The notes under the pieces: model-generated
Database searches by the model: none
The model's input: the letters and a program-made list of their open reading frames with translations, nothing else
Told to the model about the DNA's origin: nothing
Assembly (NCBI GenBank): GCA_028687425.1
Contig: JAQUAD010000029.1
Location: 1 to 34,390 of the forward strand
From: Sideroxydans sp.
Lineage (GTDB): Bacteria > Pseudomonadota > Gammaproteobacteria > Burkholderiales > Gallionellaceae
Length of the DNA: 34,390 nucleotides
Reading direction: 5' to 3'
Shown: one piece after another, positions 25,698-33,439 of the stretch
Numbering within the stretch: the stretch's first letter is position 1
How the letters are laid out: each line of letters starts with the position of its first letter
Made by a program: the position numbers and the translations under genes

Positions 25698-26624
25698 TTG
25701 AGCGTGATTCTTCCGACATGTTGGAGATGTCTGATGGCAGCGCTGCTCTGTATCGCTTTCATATCGGGTGCTACAGCGGCCGAAGCCAAACGGGTGCTGC
25801 TACTGCTCAGCGATCAGAATGCGGCCTACCAGCATTACCGGAAGGCGCTTGAGCAAAATCTGCCTGCCGATGTGCATTTGGAAGTGCTTAGCCTGGCACA
25901 GCAAACAGACCTTCCGTCCGCGGACATATTGGTGACTGCAGGCAGCGGAGCTGCACAATGGGCTGCAGATCGATGGCACGGCGCAATGCTGGCCGGCATG
26001 CTGTCCAGTAAAACTTTCCAGCAGATGCGATCCGGGAAGATGTCGGCATCGCCTGTATCAGCACTGTTCCTTGATCAACCCCTTGTGCGTCAAGTCGCGC
26101 TGGTTCGTGCCACGCTGCCATCGCTGAAAAGAGTTGGGGTGCTGTACACCCCGGCAAGTGACTTTGTTGCACAGCCGTTGCAGCGCGAACTGGCAAAACA
26201 GGGCGCGCAGCTGGTCACCATGGCGGTCAAGCCGGACGATAACCTTTCCGGCAGGCTGGATGAGTTGCTGGCACAGAGCGATATCTTGCTGGCGGTACCG
26301 GACAGTACCATCTATAACTCCTCCACCATACGGAATATCCTGCTCGGCAGCTATCGACGCGGCATCCCCATGGTCGGCTTGTCGGCTGCCTATGTCAGCG
26401 CCGGTGCATTGTGCGCGGTGTATTCGACGCCTGAGCAGCTGGCCGCCCAGTCTGCCGCAATGGTGTCCGCCTTTTTGCATCAGGGGGCAATGCCTGTTCC
26501 CCAGTTTCCCAAGCTGTATCAGATCGCGCTGAATGCTGAGGTCGCGCGTTCGATGCGTTTCAACATCCGTTCGGCCGAAGCCCTGCGCATCGAGATTGAT
26601 CGCGTGGAAGGAGGCGGGAAATGA
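25698..26624 (+). CDS. Periplasmic ABC-type substrate-binding protein (TrpX-like, ABC_sub_bind)
   Basis: A 308-residue exported binding protein of the PF04392-like family. The hydrophobic segment LMAALLCIAFISGATA with cleavage near AEAKR is a signal peptide. The two-lobed fold is indicated by RVLLLLSDQNAAYQHYRKAL at the start, ILVTAGSGAAQWAA, RVGVLYTPASDF near the hinge, and LLAVPDSTIYNSSTIRNILLGSYRRGIPMVGLSAAYVSAGAL in the second lobe. The start is uncertain: TTG 25698 has GAGGGG 7 nt upstream, while ATG 25734 has GGAG 7 nt upstream but gives a signal peptide with almost no basic n-region. No permease or ATPase gene follows; instead it overlaps a membrane diguanylate cyclase by ATGA (26621-26624). 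A sensory rather than transport role is therefore likely. The ligand is unknown. Confidence 0.85.
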   Translation: MSVILPTCWRCLMAALLCIAFISGATAAEAKRVLLLLSDQNAAYQHYRKALEQNLPADVHLEVLSLAQQTDLPSADILVTAGSGAAQWAADRWHGAMLAGMLSSKTFQQMRSGKMSASPVSALFLDQPLVRQVALVRATLPSLKRVGVLYTPASDFVAQPLQRELAKQGAQLVTMAVKPDDNLSGRLDELLAQSDILLAVPDSTIYNSSTIRNILLGSYRRGIPMVGLSAAYVSAGALCAVYSTPEQLAAQSAAMVSAFLHQGAMPVPQFPKLYQIALNAEVARSMRFNIRSAEALRIEIDRVEGGGK

Positions 26625-27937
26625 TGGACAGGCGACACAAGATAGCCAGATATGTCGCATGGCTGACGCTGCTGCCGTTGCTCGTGATGTCGGTGCTGCT
26701 CGAGGCAGTGTTTCTGCAGGATAGAACGGACAACATGGAACGGAATCTGCGCGAACGCGGAGAGTTGCTGGCACGGCAGCTGGCGGCGAGTGGTGAATAT
26801 GGCGTGTTCTCGTACAACAGAGAGTTCTTGCGTGCATTGAGTTTGCAGGTGTTGCATGAACCGGATGTGGTGGCGGTGCGCATCACGGATCGCGAAGGGC
26901 ATGAGCTGGCCGCAGTCGGAGAGGTGGACGTGCCCTTGATGTCATCCGACAGGGCGCATGAACTCTCGAAAGGGAATATGGCCTTGTTCCGCCAGGCGAT
27001 AACCTCGACCCAGCTGGCACTGGACGATCTGGAGGACAAGCCCGCTGTGCAGCAGATCGGTGCGGTTGCGGTCGCGCTGAGCTGGGAAAAAACACATCAG
27101 GAGCAAACCCGAATGATGGTTGCGGTCATTGCGGCCACCCTGTCCTTTCTGCTGCTGGTGTTATACGGCGTCTTCCGCGCCAGCCGCAAGTTGATCGATC
27201 CTGTCTACCGGCTGAGCGGAGCGATACAGGCGATCGGTCGCGGTGAGTTGCATACGCGGGTAAGCCACCAGAGCGATATCGAAGAACTGGGGAAGTTGAC
27301 CGAGGGTATCAACTTCATGGCGGCGCAACTGCAGCAGGAAAGGGCGCATTTGCAGTTGCGTATCGATGAGGCGACCGAGCAATTGCGGCAGCTGGCATTC
27401 TTTGACACCTTGACCGGATTGCCGAACCGTCGCCTGCTCAGTGATCGCCTGAATCAGGTGTTGGCCGCCAGCATGCGTAGTGAGCGTTATGCCGCCGTGA
27501 TGTTCATGGATCTGGACAAGTTCAAGCCGCTCAACGATCGCTATGGTCATAGCGTGGGGGATTTGCTGCTGGTCGAAGCGGCTCGCCGTATCGAATGTTG
27601 TCTGCGTGCCGTGGATACGGTTGCCCGATTCGGTGGTGACGAGTTCGTCGTCTTGCTGAATGAGCTGGATGAAGATCGGGAACGCTCCATAAAACAGGCG
27701 CAGACCGTGGCCGAGAAGATACGCGCCACGCTGTCGCAACCCTATCACCTGCTGTACCAGACTGGCGATCAGCCGCCGCTGGCGGTGAGTCATGAATGCA
27801 CGGTAAGCATCGGCATGGTGCTGTTCCATGGCCAGCATGCCAACCACGAGCAAGTGCTGGCGCGGGCCGATGCAGCCATGTATCAGGCCAAGGAAAGCGG
27901 CAATGCGATCCAGTACATGGACGAACTGACAGACTGA
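26621..27937 (+). CDS. Membrane diguanylate cyclase (TM-periplasmic-TM-HAMP-GGDEF)
   Basis: A 438-residue inner-membrane enzyme. Topology: TM1 at about 12-32 (VAWLTLLPLLVMSVLLEAVFL), a periplasmic domain of about 130 residues (CHASE8-like in size, with GELLARQLAASGEYGVFSYN), TM2 at about 165-185 (MVAVIAATLSFLLLVLYGVF), a HAMP linker (SRKLIDPVYRLSGAIQAIGRGEL), a short coiled coil, and a GGDEF domain. The active site is GGDEF 338-342 with the inhibitory I-site RAVD at 329-332, so an active and product-inhibited cyclase is expected. It overlaps the binding-protein gene by four bases, so the two proteins are probably made together and the periplasmic loop is a candidate docking site. The arrangement recalls the YfiR-YfiN type of control but the proteins are not those families. 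Confidence 0.93.
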   Translation: MMDRRHKIARYVAWLTLLPLLVMSVLLEAVFLQDRTDNMERNLRERGELLARQLAASGEYGVFSYNREFLRALSLQVLHEPDVVAVRITDREGHELAAVGEVDVPLMSSDRAHELSKGNMALFRQAITSTQLALDDLEDKPAVQQIGAVAVALSWEKTHQEQTRMMVAVIAATLSFLLLVLYGVFRASRKLIDPVYRLSGAIQAIGRGELHTRVSHQSDIEELGKLTEGINFMAAQLQQERAHLQLRIDEATEQLRQLAFFDTLTGLPNRRLLSDRLNQVLAASMRSERYAAVMFMDLDKFKPLNDRYGHSVGDLLLVEAARRIECCLRAVDTVARFGGDEFVVLLNELDEDRERSIKQAQTVAEKIRATLSQPYHLLYQTGDQPPLAVSHECTVSIGMVLFHGQHANHEQVLARADAAMYQAKESGNAIQYMDELTD

Positions 27938-27967
27938 CGCTTTATATAGCCGGACTGTGCGTCAGTC
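27932..27967. terminator. Inverted repeat spanning two convergent stop codons
   Basis: GACTGACGC (27932-27940) and GCGTCAGTC (27959-27967) form a perfect 9-bp stem with an 18-nt loop. The diguanylate cyclase TGA (27935-27937) lies in the left arm and the yceI stop (27964-27962 on the minus strand) in the right. It may act as a bidirectional terminator, but no U-tract is present. Confidence 0.5.
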
Positions 27968-28522
27968 CATGGTGGCTTCGATCGGGACCATCAACTTCAC
28001 TTCGTCGCTGATCAACGGCACATATTTGGCCATACCGAACTGGGTGCGCTGAATGCGCGCGCTGATGTCGGCACCACAATGCATCTTCCTCAACATGGGG
28101 TGTGTCGCGCAACGGAAGTTGCTGACCGTCAGCGTCAACGGGCGCGTGGTGCCGAGCAGGGTGAATCTGCCTTCGGCACCGACCACCTTGTCGCCTTCGA
28201 ACAGCAACTTGTCCGAGACGAAACGAATAACAGGGTGCAGCTGCACGTTGAAGAAGTCAGGCGATTTCATGTGGTCGTCCCATTTCTGGAAACCCATGTC
28301 GATGGAGTCCGCTTCGATGGTCAGCTCCACGCTGCCTTTTTTGGCTGCAATATCCAGCATGATCTCGCCGCTGGTTTTGTCAAAACGACCGCGCTGAGTG
28401 GAATAGCCGAGGTGACTCACTTCAAACATGGGCCAAGTATGGCTGGAGTCGATGGTGTAATGGTCTGCCGCATAGGCAGGCAGGCTCAGCAGGCCGGCAA
28501 CCAGTACCAAGGTGTTGTTCAT
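27962..28522 (-). CDS. YceI-family periplasmic lipocalin-like protein
   Basis: A 186-residue secreted protein with a signal peptide (MNNTLVLVAGLLSLPAYA, cleavage before ADHYTID). The N-terminal DHYTIDSSHTWPMFEVSHLGYSTQRGRFDKTSGEI is the YceI hallmark: an extended beta-barrel that in homologues binds polyisoprenoids. The later GRFTLLGTTRPLTLTV strand pair also fits. ATG 28522 is chosen because AGGAG lies 8 nt upstream; the longer ORF from 28579 overlaps the cytochrome b561 gene. Pairing with a b561 gene is the same as E. coli yceI-yceJ and suggests a role linked to membrane quinone or redox chemistry. The exact ligand is unknown. Confidence 0.92.
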   Translation of the reverse strand: MNNTLVLVAGLLSLPAYAADHYTIDSSHTWPMFEVSHLGYSTQRGRFDKTSGEIMLDIAAKKGSVELTIEADSIDMGFQKWDDHMKSPDFFNVQLHPVIRFVSDKLLFEGDKVVGAEGRFTLLGTTRPLTLTVSNFRCATHPMLRKMHCGADISARIQRTQFGMAKYVPLISDEVKLMVPIEATMD

Positions 28523-28557
28523 GGGCGCGCTCCTCGTATGAACTTGAGCTGTAGTTC

Positions 28558-29100
28558 TTAAGAACTCTTTCGTAACCATGGGACCATGCGCGACAGGATG
28601 TCGTCTCGCTCGATGAACTGGTGCTTGAGTGCTGCACCGATGTGGCCGGCCAGTACCCCGAACAGGGTGTAATTGAACAACTCGTGCACCTGTTGCAGCA
28701 GCTCGCCCAGTGCCTTGTCCTTGCCGACCAGATCAGGCAGGGGCAGCACACCGAACCACACGGTCTGGAAGCCCTTGGCCGAACTCATCAGCCAGCCGCT
28801 GATGGGCACAAGCAGCAGCAAGACGTACAGCAGCCAGTGCACGCTTTCGGCCGCGATCCTTTCCCAACGCGGCATGCTGTCCGGCAACGGCGGCGGGCGG
28901 TGGGTGACGCGCCAGTAAATGCGGAACACCGCCAGCAGGAAGACGGTCACCCCGATCCACTTGTGATAGCTGTAGAGCCGGAGTTTGTAGGGCGAGAGCG
29001 GCAGGTCGTGCATGTACAGGCCCAGCGGGAAAGCTGCCAGGATCAGCAGGGCGATCAGCCAGTGCAATGAGACGGCGGTACGGGTGTAGCGGTTCGTCAT
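28558..29100 (-). CDS. Cytochrome b561 (YceJ-like)
   Basis: A 180-residue dihaem membrane protein with four predicted helices: about 10-30 (SLHWLIALLILAAFPLGLYM), 43-63 (YSYHKWIGVTVFLLAVFRIYW), 88-108 (VHWLLYVLLLLVPISGWLM) and 140-160 (VHELFNYTLFGVLAGHIGAALKH). The haem-ligating His residues are in LHWLIAL, YHKWIG, HWLLY and HELFNY/GHIGAALKHQF. These proteins transfer electrons between the quinone pool and periplasmic acceptors such as superoxide. The gene is 35 bp upstream of yceI in the same orientation, forming a yceJ-yceI-type pair, and is divergent from htpX. Confidence 0.92.
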   Translation of the reverse strand: MTNRYTRTAVSLHWLIALLILAAFPLGLYMHDLPLSPYKLRLYSYHKWIGVTVFLLAVFRIYWRVTHRPPPLPDSMPRWERIAAESVHWLLYVLLLLVPISGWLMSSAKGFQTVWFGVLPLPDLVGKDKALGELLQQVHELFNYTLFGVLAGHIGAALKHQFIERDDILSRMVPWLRKSS

Positions 29101-29194
29101 GGCGGCAATCCCTGGAGAATGGTGCGGTTCAGGTTAGCGGCTGATATCTGATTAGGCAAGCGAACTTATTGCAATGCTCGGCGTCTCAGGCGGG

Positions 29195-29222
29195 CTTGAA
29201 ATTCCGGCAGTGCACCCCATAT
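29195..29222 (+). promoter_or_regulatory. Sigma-32 heat-shock promoter of htpX
   Basis: CTTGAA (29195-29200), 14 bp, CCCCATAT (29215-29222). This is a full match to the sigma-32 consensus CTTGAA-N13-15-CCCCATNT. The start site would be about 29229, giving a leader near 55 nt before the htpX ATG at 29284. Confidence 0.9.
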
Positions 29223-29283
29223 GGAGCACCGTGCAGGCAAGCGCCTGAATGAAGACATTCCCTTGATCGATGGAGAGACTTGT

Positions 29284-30168
29284 ATGAAGCGTATCTTTTT
29301 GTTCCTGCTGACCAACATCGCGGTGCTGGCGGTGATCAGCATTACCTTGCGCATCCTCGGTGTGGACCGCTGGATGGATGCCAGCGGCGGCATCAACTTC
29401 AATGCCTTGCTGGTGCTGTCTGCCGTGATCGGTTTTTCGGGTTCCATCGTGTCGCTGCTGATGTCCAAGTGGATGGCCAAACAGTCGACGGGGGCGCATG
29501 TCATCGAGAATCCGCAGGACCCGACCGAGCGTTGGCTGGTGGATACCGTGCGCCGCCAGGCACAGGCTGCCGGTATCGGCATGCCGGAAGTGGCGATCTA
29601 TGACGCGCCGGATGTGAACGCCTTCGCCACCGGCTGGAACCGCAACGATGCGCTGGTTGCGGTGAGCACCGGCCTGTTGCACAGCATGAGCCGCGATGAA
29701 GCGGAAGCGGTGCTGGCGCACGAGGTGAGCCATGTGGCGAACGGCGACATGGTGACGCTGGCGTTGATCCAGGGCGTGGTGAATACCTTTGTGGTGTTTT
29801 TCGCCAAGCTGTTCGGATATTTTGTGGATCGCGTGCTGCTCAAGAACGATGGTCGCGACGGTCCCGGCATCGGCATGTTCGTGGCCGAGATCGCGGCGCA
29901 GATCGTGCTGGGCGTCCTGGCCAGCGTCATCGTGATGTGGTTCTCACGCCAGCGTGAGTTCCGTGCCGATGCAGGCGGTGCCAGCCTGGCCGGTCGCCAG
30001 AAGATGATCGCGGCGCTGCAACGCCTGAAGGCCAATCACGAGCAAGCCGCGGCATTGCCGGAGAGCATGTCGGCCATGGCGATCTCCAGCGGCGGCGGCT
30101 TCTCTCGTTTGTTCATGACGCATCCGCCACTGGATGAGCGCATCGATGCCTTGCGTTCCGGGCAGTAA
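29284..30168 (+). CDS. htpX: Heat-shock membrane zinc protease HtpX
   Basis: A 294-residue M48 metalloprotease of the inner membrane that helps clear misfolded membrane proteins. It has two N-terminal helices (about 4-24 and 38-58), the zinc motif H146-E147-V-S-H150 in [12 protein letters not shown], a second hydrophobic region (about 155-215), and the third-ligand segment [14 protein letters not shown]. The final [18 protein letters not shown] is the HtpX C-terminus. ATG 29284 ([15 protein letters not shown]) is the family start; the ORF extension upstream begins at the promoter and is rejected. It is expressed from a sigma-32 promoter and closed by a strong terminator. Confidence 0.97.
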   Translation: MKRIFLFLLTNIAVLAVISITLRILGVDRWMDASGGINFNALLVLSAVIGFSGSIVSLLMSKWMAKQSTGAHVIENPQDPTERWLVDTVRRQAQAAGIGMPEVAIYDAPDVNAFATGWNRNDALVAVSTGLLHSMSRDEAEAVLAHEVSHVANGDMVTLALIQGVVNTFVVFFAKLFGYFVDRVLLKNDGRDGPGIGMFVAEIAAQIVLGVLASVIVMWFSRQREFRADAGGASLAGRQKMIAALQRLKANHEQAAALPESMSAMAISSGGGFSRLFMTHPPLDERIDALRSGQ

Positions 30169-30182
30169 ATGCAACAGGAATA

Positions 30183-30212
30183 AAAAAACGGCGGGATATC
30201 CCGCCGTTTTTT
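30183..30212. terminator. Bidirectional terminator between htpX and mlaA
   Basis: A 30-nt perfect palindrome: six A, CGGCGGGATATCCCGCCG, then six T. The A- and T-runs let it end both convergent transcripts. It abuts the mlaA stop codon. Confidence 0.93.
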
Positions 30213-30939
30213 ATTCCTCATCGAAATCTTCGTATTTCTGACGCGGCGGGTTGCCGTCATACACCAGACTGCGGCGACGCATCAGGTAAGCATCGCGCAT
30301 GGAGCTGTAGCGGTCGATGGCGGCATTCTCCAGGATCTTCTCGTCATCCAGCAGGCCGGCACGGGAGACGATGCCATCCACGACATACGCGGCATTGCGG
30401 GTGGGTACATGCTGTGTGGTGCCGATGGCGCTGACAAAGCTGTCGACATACAGGCCGGTACCATCCCGCACGGAACTCGGGCCCAGAAACGGAATGACCA
30501 CATAAGGACCGCTGGGCATCCCCCAGTAGCCCAATGTCTGCCCGAAATCCTCGTCGTGTTTGGGCAGCCTGGTCGTCACATTGATCAGCCCGAACAAGCC
30601 GAAGGTGGTATTGAAGAGTACCCGGCTGCCATCGCTTGCGGCTTGCCGGAATTTGAGTTGCAACACATCGTTGCAGGTGACGGTGACATCATCCAGATTG
30701 GAGAAGAAATTCTCCGTCGCCATCTTGCCCAGTTGCGGCATGTAGTTTGCGTAGCCTTGGGCGACAGGCTTCAGGATCGCCTTGTCCAGTGCATCATTGA
30801 AGCTATAGGCAATGCGGTTATATGACTCGAACGGATCCTTCTCCTGCGTGTAGCGGCTCAGATGGGTCGTGCTGCATGCGCTGAACAGCAGGCAGGAAAG
30901 CAACAGGGTCGACCGGGAAAGAAGTTCAGGTTTCGTCAT
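30211..30939 (-). CDS. mlaA: MlaA/VacJ outer-membrane lipoprotein
   Basis: A 242-residue lipoprotein of the Mla retrograde phospholipid transport system, which removes phospholipid from the outer leaflet of the outer membrane. The lipoprotein signal LLLSCLLFSAC places the lipidated Cys at residue 22. The core motifs are DPFESYNRIAYSFNDALDKAILKPVAQGY, NFFSNLDDVTVTCNDVLQLKF and DFGQTLGYWGMPSGPYVVIPFLGPSSVRDGTG, all diagnostic for VacJ. ATG 30939 gives the normal lipoprotein N-terminus; ATG 30957 would add six residues. Either way the gene overlaps the end of rbgA by 14 nt or more. No other mla genes are nearby. Confidence 0.95.
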   Translation of the reverse strand: MTKPELLSRSTLLLSCLLFSACSTTHLSRYTQEKDPFESYNRIAYSFNDALDKAILKPVAQGYANYMPQLGKMATENFFSNLDDVTVTCNDVLQLKFRQAASDGSRVLFNTTFGLFGLINVTTRLPKHDEDFGQTLGYWGMPSGPYVVIPFLGPSSVRDGTGLYVDSFVSAIGTTQHVPTRNAAYVVDGIVSRAGLLDDEKILENAAIDRYSSMRDAYLMRRRSLVYDGNPPRQKYEDFDEE

Positions 30940-31819
30940 GGGGCGGATTATAAGCATTTTCTGATGCAGCCAACATCTGAGCTCGCGAGGCCGGCGTCTC
31001 AAGACTGATCCGTCCCAATGCACCGCTACGATAATCCTGCAGCAAGGTGATGGCTGCTTTTTCCAGGTCGAATTCCTGTCCCTTGATGCGATAGCCGCGC
31101 TTGCGGGCGATGGTTTCGATGAGGCCCACGCCATCCAGACCTTGCATGGGCGACTTGTAACGCTGTTCCAGCAGGGTGGGGTAGTGCGCGACCAGCAGGT
31201 CGCCCAGATAAGCTGCGACCTCGCTCTCGTCATAGGCATTGCGACCGATCAGGTTGCTCGCGGCAAGCAGGATGCCGTCGCTCTCATGCTCGATCTTGGG
31301 CCACATCATGCCCGGTGTATCAGTCAGTTGTTCAGTGGCGCTGAGATCGAAATGCTGCAGGTTTTTGGTGATGGCCGGCTCATCGCCCACCGCTGCCGTG
31401 CGACGCTTGAGCAAGGCATTGATGAAGGTGGATTTGCCCACGTTGGGGATGCCCATCACCATCATGCGCAGGGGCTTGATAGTGGTGCCGCGGTGCGGTG
31501 CCAGCGGCAGGCACAGTTTGGGCGCCTTGGTCGCTTCGCCTGGCTTCTTGCAGGAGAGTGCGATCGCCCTGACACCCTTCTGGCTGTTGAAATAATCCAG
31601 CCAGGCCTTGGTCGCATTCGGGTCGGCGAGGTCGGCCTTGTTCAATACCTTGAGGCAAGGGCGCTGCCGGTGTTCGCGCATCTCGCGCAGCATGGGGTTA
31701 CTGCAAGCCTCGGGCACGCGCGCATCCAGCACCTCGATGACGACATCGATGCGCTCCATGGTCTCGGTGGCTTTTTTCTTCGCCGAGGTCATGTGGCCGG
31801 GGAACCATTGAATCGCCAT
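30926..31819 (-). CDS. rbgA: Ribosome biogenesis GTPase YlqF/RbgA
   Basis: A 297-residue circularly permuted GTPase that assists late assembly of the 50S subunit. The permuted motif order is visible: MAIQWFPGHMTSAKKKATE at the start, G4 LNKADLAD near residue 60, then G1 GIPNVGKSTFINALL near 128, G2 region ITKNLQHF and G3 DTPGMMWP. The C-terminal domain (about 200-297) is shorter than in Bacillus. ATG 31819 is the standard start; the ORF extension upstream covers its promoter. It is divergent from the fumarase gene and its 3' end overlaps mlaA. Confidence 0.94.
   Translation of the reverse strand: MAIQWFPGHMTSAKKKATETMERIDVVIEVLDARVPEACSNPMLREMREHRQRPCLKVLNKADLADPNATKAWLDYFNSQKGVRAIALSCKKPGEATKAPKLCLPLAPHRGTTIKPLRMMVMGIPNVGKSTFINALLKRRTAAVGDEPAITKNLQHFDLSATEQLTDTPGMMWPKIEHESDGILLAASNLIGRNAYDESEVAAYLGDLLVAHYPTLLEQRYKSPMQGLDGVGLIETIARKRGYRIKGQEFDLEKAAITLLQDYRSGALGRISLETPASRAQMLAASENAYNPPHDET
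30947..30952 (-). promoter_or_regulatory. Possible -10 box directly ahead of mlaA
   Basis: On the minus strand TATAAT is a perfect -10, with only 7 nt between it and the mlaA ATG (30939). The -35 is weak (TGTTGG at 17 bp or TTGGCT at 15 bp). It lies in the end of rbgA. If used, the transcript would start at or next to the ATG. Confidence 0.35.
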
Positions 31820-31850
31820 GCTGTGAACCGGGAGTTGGAATGAGGCGCGC

Positions 31851-31856
31851 ATTCTA
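31851..31856 (-). promoter_or_regulatory. Possible -10 box of the rbgA-mlaA operon
   Basis: The minus strand reads TTAGAATG, giving TAGAAT (5 of 6). The start site would be near 31844 with a leader of about 25 nt. No good -35 is seen. Confidence 0.35.
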
Positions 31857-31861
31857 ACCGT

Positions 31862-31890
31862 TTGACGCTGCCTGCTCACACTTCGATAAT
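31862..31890 (+). promoter_or_regulatory. Sigma-70 promoter of the fumarase gene
   Basis: TTGACG (31862-31867), a 17-bp spacer and GATAAT (31885-31890), each 5 of 6 matches to consensus, 28 bp before the ATG at 31919. Confidence 0.75.
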
Positions 31891-31918
31891 TGCCTCATCC
31901 TTCCAATAGGGCCGCACC

Positions 31919-33439
31919 ATGACTACCATCCGCCAGCAGGACTTCATCAGCAGCATCGCCGACGCATTGCAATTCATCTCTTACTACCACCCGCAGGACT
32001 ATGTGCAATCACTGGCCGAAGCCTATAAGCACGAAGAATCGCCAGCCGCCAAAGATGCCATGGCGCAGATACTCAGCAACTCGCGCATGTGCGCGCTGGG
32101 CAAACGTCCCATCTGCCAGGACACCGGCATCGTGGTCGCCTTCGTCAAGGTGGGCATGGATGTGCGCTGGGAAGGCGCGACGATGAGCGTCACCGAGATG
32201 GTGAACGAAGGCGTGCGCCGTGCTTACCTGCATCCCGACAACGTGCTGCGCGCTTCGGTCGTGGCCGACCCGGCCGGACGGCGCAAGAACACCGGCGACA
32301 ACAGTCCTGCAGTCATCCATTACGAGATCGTGCCCGGCGACAAGGTGGAAGTGGACGTCGCAGCCAAGGGCGGCGGCTCCGAGAACAAATCGCGTTTCGC
32401 CATGCTCAACCCCAGCGACGACATCGTGGAGTGGGTGCTCAAGCAACTGCCCGGCATGGGCGCAGGCTGGTGTCCGCCGGGGATGCTCGGCATAGGCATT
32501 GGCGGCACGGCCGAGAAAGCCATGCTGCTCGCCAAGCAGGCCTTGATGGAACCCATCGACATGACCGAACTCAAGGCGCGCGGTGCAAAGAACAACATCG
32601 AAGAGCTGCGCATCGAGCTGCACGACAAGGTCAATGCGCTCGGCATCGGCGCGCAAGGCTTGGGCGGCCTGACTACAGTGCTGGATGTGAAGATTCTTGA
32701 TTACCCGACCCATGCTGCCTCCAAACCGGTCGCGCTGATCCCCAACTGCGCCGCCACGCGCCACGTGCATTTCACGCTGGACGGCAGCGGTGCAGCCAGC
32801 TTCGAACCGCCGAAGATCGAGGACTATCCCGATGTGCACTGGCAGCCCGCGCCCGATGCGCGTCGCGTGAACCTGGATAGCGTCACGCGCGCCGACATAG
32901 CGCAGTGGCAACCGGGCGAGACGCTGCTGCTATCCGGCAAGTTATTGACCGGCCGCGATGCCGCGCACAAGCGCATGGTGGACATGCTCGCCAAGGGCGA
33001 GCAGCTGCCGGTCGATTTCAATGGCCGCTTCATCTACTACGTCGGCCCGGTCGATCCCGTGCGCGATGAAGTGGTCGGCCCTGCCGGCCCCACCACTGCC
33101 ACGCGCATGGACAAGTTCACCGAGACCATGCTGGCCGAGACCGGACTCATCGGCATGGTCGGCAAGGCCGAGCGCGGCAAGGTCGCTATCGAAGCTATCC
33201 AGAAGCATGGTGCGGTTTACCTTATGGCGGTGGGCGGTGCGGCTTATCTGGTCGCCAAGGCGATCAAGAAGTCGCGGGTGGTGGCGTTCGCGGATCTGGG
33301 GATGGAAGCCATCTACGAGTTCGAGGTGGAGGATATGCCGGTGACGGTGGCGGTGGATGCCAAGGGGGTATCGGTGCATGAGACGGGGCCTAAGGAGTGG
33401 ATGGGGAGGATTGCGGGGATACCGGTGAAGGTGGTGTGA
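31919..33439 (+). CDS. fumA: Class I (iron-sulfur) fumarate hydratase
   Basis: A 506-residue single-chain enzyme that hydrates fumarate to L-malate in the TCA cycle. The N-terminal (alpha) part runs to about residue 280 and includes CALGKRPICQDTGIVVAFV, AAKGGGSENKSRFAML, GAGWCPPGMLGIGIGGTAEKAM and IPNCAATRHVHF, which supply the three Cys ligands of the oxygen-labile [4Fe-4S] cluster. The C-terminal (beta) part contains LLSGKLLTGRDAAHKRM, FIYYVGPVDPVRDEVVGPAGPTTATRMD and VGGAAYLVAKAIKKSRVVAFADLGMEAIYEFEV. The cluster makes it oxygen- and superoxide-sensitive, unlike class II FumC. It has its own promoter, and its stop overlaps the next start by one base (TGATG). Confidence 0.95.
   Translation: MTTIRQQDFISSIADALQFISYYHPQDYVQSLAEAYKHEESPAAKDAMAQILSNSRMCALGKRPICQDTGIVVAFVKVGMDVRWEGATMSVTEMVNEGVRRAYLHPDNVLRASVVADPAGRRKNTGDNSPAVIHYEIVPGDKVEVDVAAKGGGSENKSRFAMLNPSDDIVEWVLKQLPGMGAGWCPPGMLGIGIGGTAEKAMLLAKQALMEPIDMTELKARGAKNNIEELRIELHDKVNALGIGAQGLGGLTTVLDVKILDYPTHAASKPVALIPNCAATRHVHFTLDGSGAASFEPPKIEDYPDVHWQPAPDARRVNLDSVTRADIAQWQPGETLLLSGKLLTGRDAAHKRMVDMLAKGEQLPVDFNGRFIYYVGPVDPVRDEVVGPAGPTTATRMDKFTETMLAETGLIGMVGKAERGKVAIEAIQKHGAVYLMAVGGAAYLVAKAIKKSRVVAFADLGMEAIYEFEVEDMPVTVAVDAKGVSVHETGPKEWMGRIAGIPVKVV

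Noticed and set aside
32009-32911. 300-codon minus-strand open frame
   Set aside because: It is antisense to the class I fumarase gene, whose cysteine and active-site motifs are clear.
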